Made by a program: the position numbers and the translations under genes
The notes under the pieces: model-generated
Database searches by the model: none
What the model saw: only the letters and a program-made list of their open reading frames with translations
Told to the model about the DNA's origin: nothing
NCBI GenBank assembly: GCA_964489215.1
Contig: CAZAYB010000004.1
Coordinates: forward strand, 1-32,560
DNA from: CAZAYB01 sp964489215
GTDB lineage: Bacteria; Planctomycetota; Phycisphaerae; Sedimentisphaerales; Anaerohalosphaeraceae
Length of the DNA: 32,560 nt
Direction: 5' to 3'
Shown: positions 21,834 to 29,689 of the stretch, one piece after another
Numbering within the stretch: the first letter of the stretch is position 1
How the letters are laid out: the number at the start of each line of letters is the position of its first letter

Positions 21834-23968
21834 ATTTATTTTTCCTGCCGGAGAACAAAAATTTTCTGCTTGCCGGTAAAAAACAATTATTAAAGTTGTT
21901 TTTAATTATTCTTTGTTTGTTTTTTTGCGGGCCGGTTTATTCGGCGGTTTCGAGGGTCGATCTGGAATCGGAAGCACAAAAAGCAAGGGTAATTTATAAC
22001 GATTTTATGTCTGAGATGCTTTACGCGAGAATATCCGCTCATTACAGCGGTTTTATTGCTTCTGATGAATTGCGTAAAAAAAGCGCAGCGGTTTGCGACA
22101 AAAGCAAGGGGGAGCTTTTTGAAGTTTACAGTCGGCAAAATCAAATGCTCAAGGAGGTTGAGGAGTATGAGGGTGATAACTGGTATGAGATATACGGTGA
22201 AAGCGGGTTGTGGAAAGCGGCTAAGAGGTATCCGGAGCAGACTAAAGGCTATATCGAATTTGTGAAGGTTTATCAGGAGTATTGCAGGCTTGTTCGTGGT
22301 GATGATATTCAAAGAGTTGTCGACAAGGAGCTTGGTTTGTTGAGAAAGTATTCGCTTAAGGAGCGGATTGAAGTTCTGGAGGGTTATTACGGCAGCTGGG
22401 TTGAGGGTGAGGGTGAGAGACTGGCAGATGAGTTTATTGCAGGCGGTGAGTTTGAGGGCAGTGTGCTTTTGGGTCTGAAGCTTTGCAGGGCAGGTTATTT
22501 TGAGTATTTTGAAAAGGCAGGGAGTAAGTTTGGGCCCGAGAAGGTTGAATGGCTCGGCGGGAGTGTTGTTTTTGATGACCTTATGAATGCGGCCGATGAT
22601 GATGGAGTTGATTTTGTGGATTTTGTTGAGGATAAAAGCGTATACGAGGTTTCGCTTGCTTTTAAGTTCAGGGCTTTTGAGAGCGGGGAATTAAAAGTGG
22701 GGGAGTATGAAATGATGAGCCGAGTTCCGGCAATCGAGAAGTTTCAAAAGCGAAGTGTTTATTTTTATTTTGCCGAGGCGGTAAAGGATTATAAGCCCTA
22801 TAAGGGGCTTGAGGGTTATCTTTTGAGCATTCAGAGCGATGGTGAGCTGAAAGGTTCGAGAATATATGTTTCCAGAGAAAGGGCAGCGAAAGAGGCGGCT
22901 GTGCTGGCCTATAAGGGTTATCAGGAAAATGTTATGGAGCTGGATTCAGCACGGAAAGCGTTGGGTTATTATATCAGGCTAAGCGATGGTGAGGACAGGG
23001 ACAGGTTTGAATATGTCTATGCCGGCCTGGAGCTTGAGGCAGGTAACATTGCTGAGGCGATGGAGATTCTGGAAAAGCTTGCCGGCCGAGGGGGCGAACT
23101 TTCGGTACGGGCAAGGCTGGATATCGCGGCGATGGGGCTTGATGAAAACAGCAGCGATGAGAATTGGTTAGAAAGGGCGGGAAAGGAAGTAAAAGAGATA
23201 ATAGAAGAAGCGAAAGGGCCAAAGGATGCACAGCAGAGGCTTCGGGCGGTTAGGATATATTGTGCGATACTGCTTGAGAAAAAAGGTGATGATTACAGGG
23301 GGGAGGTTTTGAGGGTTATTTCTGAGAACGGTTTTGAGGATGAGCTTGTTGGTCAGGCGGTTTGGGCTATGGTGGATTTGGGCAGGTATGAAGAGGCGGC
23401 GGACAGGCTCAGCAGGGCAGTTGGTGAGGGTAAAGAGGAGCTTAAAGATGAGTGTGAGTATCTCGTTTACGCAGTTAATTGTCGGCTTGAAGAGGAGATT
23501 ATCACGGCTAAGAGAGGGGAGCAGTTTGTTAAGAATCTTGATAAGTGTGCGGCGTTTACCGGCGGGGCCGGACTTGCTGAAGTTAAGCTGATGATACTGG
23601 CACAGAGGAAGGGTTGGGAAAAGACGGCTGGCCGGAGATTGCAGGTGTATGAGGATAAGTATGGGGAGCAGGACCTGGAGTATTTGAAATGCAGAGGATT
23701 TTATGAGGAGAAAAAGGGAAACTGGGACCAGGCTGTAAAGGTGTGGTCGAGGGTTTGCGGGGGAGGAGATTTTGGGAATCAATGGCAGCAGCAGGGGAAG
23801 TATCATCAGCTTTATTGCAGCTGGCGAGGCGGGTTAGTGCAGCCGGATGAGCTTAAGCGGATTGTCGATGTTTTGATGAGTGTGCATGGTGAGGATTTTA
23901 ATGAGCCATGGAAGGGTCTTATTGGTGAGTTGGGTGCAGCGGGTTTGAAGAGTGGGGAAAAGCGATAG
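21830..23968 (+). CDS. Large exported helical-repeat (TPR-like) protein
   Basis: The 712-residue protein begins with a basic stretch and a hydrophobic signal (KQLLKLFLIILCLFFCGPVYS, about residues 18-38), so it is exported. The rest is soluble, acidic and almost all helical. Several segments look like degenerate TPR units, for example GNIAEAMEILEKLAGRG, LGRYEEAADRLSRAV and KGNWDQAVKVWSRVC in the C-terminal half. I recognise no catalytic motif. The GTG start overlaps the exbD stop by four bases, so the two are translated together. TPR proteins paired with ExbB/ExbD are common in planctomycetes and Bacteroidetes, where they may scaffold envelope complexes. Its stop lies only 9 bases from the stop of the convergent exbD. 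Confidence 0.8.
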   Translation: MNLFFLPENKNFLLAGKKQLLKLFLIILCLFFCGPVYSAVSRVDLESEAQKARVIYNDFMSEMLYARISAHYSGFIASDELRKKSAAVCDKSKGELFEVYSRQNQMLKEVEEYEGDNWYEIYGESGLWKAAKRYPEQTKGYIEFVKVYQEYCRLVRGDDIQRVVDKELGLLRKYSLKERIEVLEGYYGSWVEGEGERLADEFIAGGEFEGSVLLGLKLCRAGYFEYFEKAGSKFGPEKVEWLGGSVVFDDLMNAADDDGVDFVDFVEDKSVYEVSLAFKFRAFESGELKVGEYEMMSRVPAIEKFQKRSVYFYFAEAVKDYKPYKGLEGYLLSIQSDGELKGSRIYVSRERAAKEAAVLAYKGYQENVMELDSARKALGYYIRLSDGEDRDRFEYVYAGLELEAGNIAEAMEILEKLAGRGGELSVRARLDIAAMGLDENSSDENWLERAGKEVKEIIEEAKGPKDAQQRLRAVRIYCAILLEKKGDDYRGEVLRVISENGFEDELVGQAVWAMVDLGRYEEAADRLSRAVGEGKEELKDECEYLVYAVNCRLEEEIITAKRGEQFVKNLDKCAAFTGGAGLAEVKLMILAQRKGWEKTAGRRLQVYEDKYGEQDLEYLKCRGFYEEKKGNWDQAVKVWSRVCGGGDFGNQWQQQGKYHQLYCSWRGGLVQPDELKRIVDVLMSVHGEDFNEPWKGLIGELGAAGLKSGEKR

Positions 23969-23977
23969 AGCTGACGG

Positions 23978-24451
23978 TTATTTTGCGGGTGTGTTTATTA
24001 CGGCAAGTTTTATGTTGTCTGCCCGGCTGTCTGCGATTGCCGAGAGGGCTTTTTTGACATGGCGGTAGGTTATGTTTTTGTCGCATCTTAATATAACGGT
24101 TTTAGGGGATGTTTTAATGTTGTCGAGGTATTCGTTTAGCTGGGCTGTTATGAGGGCTGAAGTCTCGGCGGGTGCGGCAGGGGTAATTATTTGTGAGCCT
24201 ACGGCGTAGGTTATCTGGTTAGTTCGGTCCTGCATTATGGTTAATGACGCGGATTTTGTTTGTTGATCTTTAGCAGGTGGAGCTGATGATATTTTGTCGG
24301 GTACCTTGACGTCAAAGCTTTCGGCGGAGATGAACTGGAATACGAGCATGAAGAAAATAATAAGCAAAAAAACTATGTCGATAATGCTTGTCATGCTGAA
24401 AGCAGGTGAGGTTGTCTTTTTGTTTTTTGCAATTGAGGTTAGGGGGTTCAT
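23978..24451 (-). CDS. exbD: ExbD/TolR-family proton-channel protein
   Basis: The 157-residue protein has a short cytoplasmic tail, one helix (about 22-42) in MTSIIDIVFLLIIFFMLVFQ with Asp25 at the same number as the essential Asp25 of E. coli ExbD, and a periplasmic domain ending in NITYRHVKKALSAIADSRADNIKLAVI. With ExbB it forms a channel that couples the proton gradient to work on a partner protein in the envelope. The ATG lies 3 bases after the exbB stop and lacks a Shine-Dalgarno, so translational coupling is expected. It is the last gene of the six-gene minus-strand run and ends tail to tail with the TPR gene, with no terminator between them. Confidence 0.92.
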   Translation of the reverse strand: MNPLTSIAKNKKTTSPAFSMTSIIDIVFLLIIFFMLVFQFISAESFDVKVPDKISSAPPAKDQQTKSASLTIMQDRTNQITYAVGSQIITPAAPAETSALITAQLNEYLDNIKTSPKTVILRCDKNITYRHVKKALSAIADSRADNIKLAVINTPAK

Positions 24452-24454
24452 TTT

Positions 24455-25213
24455 TTATGCAGATTTTATTTTATCGGGATTTTGAGTTTTTTGCCGGCTA
24501 TCATGGAGTTGAGGACGGTTCTTTTGGCCTGATAAACTGGAAATAACAGTGTCGGCAGTCATTGCAGCCTGGGCGGTGATGTTATCGAGTTTGGCAGAGA
24601 ATATGCCGAATAATGCCAGAGCGGGAATAGCTACGAGCAGGCCCCAGAAGGTAGTAATAAGTGCGATTGAAATTGCAGAGGCAAGCTGGTCGGGCCTTGG
24701 CTGGCCTGCGGATATGCCGAGTATGTTGAATGCTTTTATCATTCCGTAAACTGTTCCGAAAAGTCCTACCATTGGTGAGACGCTTCCTATGATGCTGCAC
24801 CACTGAATTTTTCGTTTTATGTGGAGCGTTTTTATTGTTAAGGCCTGGGCGGTGAGCTCGCGGAGCTGACGTGTGCTTTTTCTTTCTGCGTGGTCCAGGG
24901 CGTATTTAAGTGATTCTGCGATGAGGTTCTGTTGTTGATTTACCTTTTCTGTGAGCTGATTTATATTGTTTATGCTGGTAAGTGCGTTTTCGGAATTTCG
25001 GTTTGGAAGAAGTTTTTTTGTTCTTACGTTTATGCTCAGCAGTATAGCCAGGTATACGGTTATGACCGAGGCGGGTATTAGTATGAACCAGACTATTGGG
25101 CCTCCTGCAATGATGAATTGCGAGAAGAAAGTGGAAGGGTCGGCAGATGCAAGGTTCGGGACGTTATGCAGGCTTGGGGTAAGTTCAGTTGTGAGTTTGG
25201 CAATATATATCAT
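24455..25213 (-). CDS. exbB: MotA/TolQ/ExbB-family proton-channel protein
   Basis: This 252-residue protein has three membrane helices in the ExbB pattern: one at about 37-62, a cytoplasmic helical stretch, then paired helices at about 138-158 and 182-206. Family motifs are SPMVGLFGTVYGMIKAF and AISIALITTFWGLLVAIPALALF. The N-terminus (1-30) is unusually long for the family, without a clear signal. It forms the pentameric ring around ExbD. It lies 31 bases after the vWA gene and 3 bases before exbD. Only one exbB is seen for the two exbD genes in the window. Confidence 0.92.
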   Translation of the reverse strand: MIYIAKLTTELTPSLHNVPNLASADPSTFFSQFIIAGGPIVWFILIPASVITVYLAILLSINVRTKKLLPNRNSENALTSINNINQLTEKVNQQQNLIAESLKYALDHAERKSTRQLRELTAQALTIKTLHIKRKIQWCSIIGSVSPMVGLFGTVYGMIKAFNILGISAGQPRPDQLASAISIALITTFWGLLVAIPALALFGIFSAKLDNITAQAAMTADTVISSLSGQKNRPQLHDSRQKTQNPDKIKSA

Positions 25214-25244
25214 AGGTATTTAGTGTTTGTAAATTCTGGTTGAT

Positions 25245-26144
25245 TTATTTTCCGATTTTGATGAATTTTCCGCCGTTTTCTTTTGCGATTTTTTCGAGGA
25301 TGAGAGCATCCTGAGGCTGTGCCCAGAAAGCGATGGTGTTTATGGTTATGTTTTCGAGCAGGTTTTGGCGGAAGTCTTTTACTTTTTTCGCGAAATCGCT
25401 GGAGTTTTGGGGCTGAAGGTCCAAACCGTCTGTCAGGAAAAATATTTTCTGCGGGGGTCTTTGAGCATTGTCCCTTGCGCTTAGAGCAATTCTTATTGCA
25501 TTAAGCGGGTCGGTGGTCCCTTTTGGTTCTATAGAATTTATAAGCTTAAGAGCCTTTGTCTTGTTTGATGCAGAAGCTCTTATCATAGCCCCCGGGGTGA
25601 CCTGCAGTATTTCTTCGCCCCTGAAGAAGACTATGGAAAAGTACTGGTCGGGCCTTAATGAGTTTATTGATTCGATGAGCTGTTTTCTTACCTGAGCGAA
25701 AAGCCCCTGCATAGAACCAGAGCAGTCCACGACGTAGCAGAGGTTTTTGTTCCGGTCTGAATCTGAGAAGAAGCCTTGCGATGTTTCGGCAGGGAAATAT
25801 TCGTCGCTTATCTGGAAAGAATAATTTTTCCGCTTAGAATTGTCTTCAGGGTCCTGGCTGGTCAGGTCTGTTTTTTTTGCGGGCATAAGTTCATCAAGTT
25901 CAAAGAGGCGGTGAGCTGTTTGATGACGGAAAGTTGTGACCTTTGGTTTTGGTAATGTTAAAGGTGATGATACTTTTTTTATCAGGCTGGCAGTGCTGGG
26001 AGTGTTTTGTTTGTTTTTTGTCTGTGCAGTTACGGAAGATGTAAATTCAACGGCGGCAAAAACGGCCAGTAAAATAATGTGAAGCGTAATAGAGGCGGAC
26101 AATGCCCAGAAAGAAGGCGATTTCCTTATTGCTCTTTTCATCAT
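25245..26144 (-). CDS. Membrane-anchored von Willebrand A protein with TonB-like helix
   Basis: The 299-residue protein has one N-terminal helix (about 13-33) after a basic start, so it is anchored with the rest in the periplasm. The helix contains Ser18-x3-His22, the pattern that TonB uses to meet ExbB/ExbD. A Pro/Thr/Lys linker (40-130) leads to a vWA domain with a complete MIDAS: Asp140-x-Ser142-x-Ser144 in VVDCSGSM, Thr211-Asp212 in GTTDP and Asp239 in LTDG. It should bind a metal ion and a protein ligand. Two ATG codons lie together (26144, 26141); AAGAGG fits the second better. exbB follows 31 bases later. There is no ATPase of the MoxR type near, so it is not a standard MoxR-vWA pair. 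Confidence 0.85.
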   Translation of the reverse strand: MMKRAIRKSPSFWALSASITLHIILLAVFAAVEFTSSVTAQTKNKQNTPSTASLIKKVSSPLTLPKPKVTTFRHQTAHRLFELDELMPAKKTDLTSQDPEDNSKRKNYSFQISDEYFPAETSQGFFSDSDRNKNLCYVVDCSGSMQGLFAQVRKQLIESINSLRPDQYFSIVFFRGEEILQVTPGAMIRASASNKTKALKLINSIEPKGTTDPLNAIRIALSARDNAQRPPQKIFFLTDGLDLQPQNSSDFAKKVKDFRQNLLENITINTIAFWAQPQDALILEKIAKENGGKFIKIGK

Positions 26145-26180
26145 TTACCTCTTGCATCAATTAGCCGATTTGCTTATTGT

Positions 26181-27326
26181 TTATTTTACTATTTTGATTC
26201 TTGATTTTCCAGGCGTCATCATATCATAAAGCTGTTTCACATCACCGTTGAACAGTCTTATGCAGCCCATTGAAGAATTTTTTCCGATAGATTCCGGTTC
26301 CTTTGTGCCGTGTATTCCGAATCCTGCTCTTGCGACAGCATCTCCTTCAATTCCTTTTATACCTATCCATCTTGACCCCAGCGGGTATTCCGGGTCATCG
26401 GGGTGTATAAGCCCGCCTCCGAGTTCCTGAGGTCTTGGCCAGGGCGGTCTTATCAGTTTTCCATCAGTTTTGACCAGCCATGTTCCGGTTGGTGTTTCGT
26501 TTTCTTTTGCCCCCAGTCCAACCCTGTATGTTATTACGTAAGTTTTTTTGCCAAGATATAAATCCATGGTGTATTTGCTTTTGTAAACTATTGCGTGGAA
26601 CGGACCGTTTACGACTTTTATAGTTGAGTTTGCCCGGAGCAGTTCGGGTCTTTTGATGTTGTTAATTCTCATCAGCAACTCATAGGGAACGTTATGTTTG
26701 TCTCCGATGCTTTGCAGGTTATCGCCGGGCTTTACTTTGTATTTTCCAGTCAGTGTGTCGTTTGGGAATACCACGGAGCTGAAGAGCCATTTTTCGGAGA
26801 GTGCTGCGAGTATTTTTTTGATGTCATCTCTGTCAGAATCTTCCAGCTGCATAGTGAGTGTTTCGTTTAACTTGTCCCTGGCGGCAATTATTCGCCCGGC
26901 AGAGAGGTCCTTTTGTGCCTCTGTTATGAGTCTTTTTGCATCGTCTTCGGTTTGCTCTGTTTTTTGTGTATCGGCCGGCTGTAAATTGTTTTGAACAGTT
27001 ACAGGCTGGGTTTGTGGTTGGTTTGTTTGCGGAGCCGGGGTGGGGACAGGTTCTGGCTGGGCGGCTGGCTGGTTGTTTTCTTCAGTATATTCATTTTCCT
27101 CAGCCTGTATTTGTGAAGGTGGTGTAAAAGCAGTTATTTTTTCGCCTTCCAAAGCGTTAAATGATTTTTCCGGCGTGTTTTGATTCTTAGCCTGGCTGTC
27201 ATTTTGATTTGATCTTATGAGCATAACGCCTGCGACGATGACGATAATTACGACGACGGCGAAAATGAGTATGTTATGCCCTTTTGTTTTACTTTTTCTG
27301 TATGGTTTATATTTGTACCTGGCCAA
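26181..27326 (-). CDS. LysM and L,D-transpeptidase (YkuD) cell-wall protein
   Basis: The 381-residue protein should cross-link or edit peptidoglycan. After a basic tail come one helix (17-37), a Pro/Gln-rich linker (50-125), a helical segment (126-182), a LysM domain (195-239, YKVKPGDNLQSIG) and a YkuD domain (about 243-381). The active site is His339 in GIHGT and nucleophile Cys355 in SMGCIRL. The start is TTG at 27326, because GGAGG (27335-27339) sits 7 bases before it and it follows the cyclo-ligase stop by 25 bases; a longer frame opening at 27380 would overlap that gene and lacks a ribosome site. It belongs to the rarA-exbD run. An L,D-transpeptidase implies that this organism has a peptidoglycan wall. 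Confidence 0.92.
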   Translation of the reverse strand: MARYKYKPYRKSKTKGHNILIFAVVVIIVIVAGVMLIRSNQNDSQAKNQNTPEKSFNALEGEKITAFTPPSQIQAEENEYTEENNQPAAQPEPVPTPAPQTNQPQTQPVTVQNNLQPADTQKTEQTEDDAKRLITEAQKDLSAGRIIAARDKLNETLTMQLEDSDRDDIKKILAALSEKWLFSSVVFPNDTLTGKYKVKPGDNLQSIGDKHNVPYELLMRINNIKRPELLRANSTIKVVNGPFHAIVYKSKYTMDLYLGKKTYVITYRVGLGAKENETPTGTWLVKTDGKLIRPPWPRPQELGGGLIHPDDPEYPLGSRWIGIKGIEGDAVARAGFGIHGTKEPESIGKNSSMGCIRLFNGDVKQLYDMMTPGKSRIKIVK

Positions 27327-27351
27327 AATATGTCCTCCGTGAACAATTTGG

Positions 27352-27921
27352 TTATCTGTTAAAATGCAGTATTTCCTCATCTGTTACGAGCATGTCGAGT
27401 TTTTCGTCGTGCGGGTCAACAGGTATCTGTTCGACAAGCTGCTCGTGGAATGCCAGTCCGCATCTTACAGCCTTTAGCCTTTCAGAACCGAAGAATCTGT
27501 CGTAGTATGCGCCTCCTCTTCCAAGTCTGTTTCCGGTATTGTCGTATCCCAGTCCGGGTGTAACTACTATGTCTATCTCTTCAAGAGGTGTTGGTATTCC
27601 GGTGACGGGGTTTCTCAGCCTTGAACTTTCACTGGCAAAGCCGGTTTCAAGCGAAGTTATTTCCACAGGAAGCATGTGCCTTTGCTGCCAGGAGACTTTT
27701 GGTACCGAGACAGTTTTTTCCCTTTGCCATGTATATAGAATTGCCGGGGTTGTGTCTATCTCGTGGGGCAGGGAAAGGAACAGCATTACTACAGACGACC
27801 TTTGAAACTGCTCGGTGTTTACGAGATTCTGGCAGGCTTTTCTGCTTTTTTCATTTCTCTGGGATTCAGTTAACTCAATCAGCTTTTGCTGGAGCTGTTT
27901 TCTAAGTGCTCTTTTATCCAT
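27352..27921 (-). CDS. 5-formyltetrahydrofolate cyclo-ligase
   Basis: This enzyme uses ATP to turn 5-formyl-THF into 5,10-methenyl-THF, returning folate to the active pool. The 189 residues fit the family. The N-terminus MDKRALRKQLQQK is the usual basic helix, SLPHEIDTTP is the substrate loop, and VVTPGLGYDNTGNRLGRGGAYYDRFF (119-144) is the family signature. The ATG at 27921 is preferred over an in-frame codon at 27942 because AAGG lies about 6-7 bases before it and the N-terminus then matches the family. It follows rarA by 69 bases and precedes the transpeptidase. In many bacteria this gene sits beside 6S RNA; none is seen here. Confidence 0.94.
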   Translation of the reverse strand: MDKRALRKQLQQKLIELTESQRNEKSRKACQNLVNTEQFQRSSVVMLFLSLPHEIDTTPAILYTWQREKTVSVPKVSWQQRHMLPVEITSLETGFASESSRLRNPVTGIPTPLEEIDIVVTPGLGYDNTGNRLGRGGAYYDRFFGSERLKAVRCGLAFHEQLVEQIPVDPHDEKLDMLVTDEEILHFNR

Positions 27922-27990
27922 AAAATACCTTAATTTCCGCAATATAGTTTTTGCTGATTCTTACGGTCCCTGGTAAATCAATCCAAATTA

Positions 27991-29361
27991 TCAGGGATTT
28001 CCGTTATTTTCATTTTTGATATTATGCACTAATTGTTGAAGTTTTTCCAAATATTCCTTGATATTTTTTTCTTTTCCAATTTGTTTTGGTTCGTAATATT
28101 TTTTTTCGAGTTCCTCACCAAGATAATCCTGTTCCACGTATCCCGAGGGACTGTTGTGAGGATATTTATATCCGATTCCGTGTCCAAGTTTTTTTGCCGC
28201 TTTATAATGAGCGTCTCTTAAGTGCTTTGGAACCGGAATAGTTCTTCCCGCCTTAACGTCAGCCAGTGCAGACCATATAGCCTTTGCCGAGGCGTTTGAC
28301 TTTGGCGCCGCAGCGATATATACCGCAGCCTGTGCAAGAGGCAGCTGAGCCTCTGGAAAACCGACTAACTGTGCAATCTGGAAAGCAGAAGCAGCGAGTA
28401 CAGTAGCATTCGGGTCGGCATTTCCGACATCTTCAGCGGCACAAATTGCAATTCTTCTTGCAATAAATCCTGGGTCTTCACCGCCAGCTATCATTCTTGC
28501 GAGCCAGTATATTGCAGCATCAGGATCTGACCCCCGCATTGACTTCTGCAATGCTGAGGCCAGGTCGTAATGCGTATCGCCGGTCCCATCATATTGAATC
28601 GACTTAGCCTGTATAGATTCTTTAGCAGTTTCGAGATTAAGTTCAATTTGTTTGTTTTCAGAGCGAATTTGGGGCAGTATAGCCACTTCCAAAGCAGTAA
28701 GAGCTCTTCTTGCATCTCCATCGCACATTATTGCCAGGTAATCAAGTCCCTGCTGGTCGACTTTGACCTGAAATTTTCCGAAGCCGTTTTCCTTGTCCTG
28801 TATGGCCCTTTTCAAAAGTTTGATTATATCATTTCTGTCGAGCGGTTCAAAGTGAAAAACGGTGCTTCTGCTTATCAGAGGGGAGTTTACGGAGAAAAAC
28901 GGGTTTTCTGTGGTAGCTCCTATCAGTATTATTACGCCGTTTTCTACATCGTCGAGCAGAACATCCTGCTGAGCCCTGTTAAAGCGATGAATTTCATCGA
29001 TAAATAGCACTGTTCTTGCGTTATTTGTCAGTAATCTCGCTTTTGCGTTTTCGATTATGTTTCTGGCGTCCTTTACGGTAGCGGCAGGTGCGCTTAGGTA
29101 TTCGAATCGAGCTTTTGTATGGTTAGCTATTACCCTTGCCAGTGAGGTTTTTCCGCTTCCGGGAGGGCCGTAGAATATGACGCTTGTGAGTCTGTCTGCG
29201 GTGAGCATTCTTCTGAGGAGCTTTCCTTTTCCGATGAAATGTTGCTGACCAACGAATTCATCGAGGTTTTTGGGCCTCATTTTGACTGCCAAAGGAGCGT
29301 TTTCCGCAATTTTGGCTTCTCTTGCCGAGGTAAAAAGCGGGTTTTGGTCGTTTTTGTTCAT
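27991..29361 (-). CDS. rarA: Replication-associated recombination protein A (RarA/MgsA) AAA ATPase
   Basis: RarA is an AAA+ ATPase of the clamp-loader group that acts at stalled replication forks. Walker A is GPPGSGKT (65-72), Walker B FIDEIHRFN (120-128), sensor 1 is in GATTENPFF and the sensor 2 arginine in DGDARRAL. The C-terminal tetramerisation region has RMIAGGEDPGFIARRI and AAEDVGNADP, which set RarA apart from RuvB or DnaX. The 456 residues fit the family. The ATG at 29361 has no Shine-Dalgarno; a perfect TATAAT ends six bases before it, so the message is probably leaderless. It heads the minus-strand run that ends at exbD. Confidence 0.96.
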   Translation of the reverse strand: MNKNDQNPLFTSAREAKIAENAPLAVKMRPKNLDEFVGQQHFIGKGKLLRRMLTADRLTSVIFYGPPGSGKTSLARVIANHTKARFEYLSAPAATVKDARNIIENAKARLLTNNARTVLFIDEIHRFNRAQQDVLLDDVENGVIILIGATTENPFFSVNSPLISRSTVFHFEPLDRNDIIKLLKRAIQDKENGFGKFQVKVDQQGLDYLAIMCDGDARRALTALEVAILPQIRSENKQIELNLETAKESIQAKSIQYDGTGDTHYDLASALQKSMRGSDPDAAIYWLARMIAGGEDPGFIARRIAICAAEDVGNADPNATVLAASAFQIAQLVGFPEAQLPLAQAAVYIAAAPKSNASAKAIWSALADVKAGRTIPVPKHLRDAHYKAAKKLGHGIGYKYPHNSPSGYVEQDYLGEELEKKYYEPKQIGKEKNIKEYLEKLQQLVHNIKNENNGNP

Positions 29362-29367
29362 AGTTAT

Positions 29368-29395
29368 ATTATACAGTTTTTAATTGTAATTTCAT
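29368..29395 (-). promoter_or_regulatory. Promoter giving a probable leaderless rarA message
   Basis: On the minus strand, ATGAAA (29395 to 29390), 16 bases, TATAAT (29373 to 29368), then six bases and the rarA ATG (29361). The spacing matches smpB exactly. Confidence 0.55.
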
Positions 29396-29612
29396 TAATT
29401 TATCTTAAATGGTACTAAAAAACAGATCGGCTGGCCTGATTATCTTTTCAGTGCGGTTATCAAGGCATGGTGTTTTCTAAATGAAGCAGTTTTTTTTGCA
29501 GAATAAGGAAAATCCTGAAAAGATTTATCAAAACAGGGTTTAGAGGGGTTTCGACGTGGTTTTTGAGGTATTTTTGCCGGTTTCAGGAGGCAGGATTAAG
29601 GAATTGACTTAA

Positions 29613-29641
29613 TTGAATAATATGTGATTGTGTGGTATAAC
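29613..29641 (+). promoter_or_regulatory. Sigma70-like promoter of the UPF0182 gene
   Basis: TTGAAT (29613-29618), 17 bases, TATAAC (29636-29641, 5 of 6 matches). The start point near 29648 leaves a leader of about 42 bases with an AAAGGGA ribosome site. Confidence 0.5.
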
Positions 29642-29689
29642 TTGGTAAAAGGATAAATAAGAGCTCAGTTATACTTCAAAGGGAATCAG

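Larger units (their letters stand above)
29362..29689. other. Divergent rarA/UPF0182 intergenic region
   Basis: About 330 bases between two divergent genes. It holds the rarA promoter (29368-29395) and the UPF0182 promoter (29613-29641). The middle, about 29400-29600, shows no ORF, hairpin or RNA gene that I can support; a 20-codon frame at 29481 has no ribosome site. Confidence 0.5.

Noticed and set aside
23168..23806. Open frame of 212 codons opposite the TPR gene
   Set aside because: Leu/Pro-rich antisense frame without start signal; the + strand frame has a signal peptide and helical repeats.
29481..29543. 20-codon frame in the rarA/UPF0182 spacer
   Set aside because: No ribosome site, no recognisable sequence, and such frames are expected by chance.
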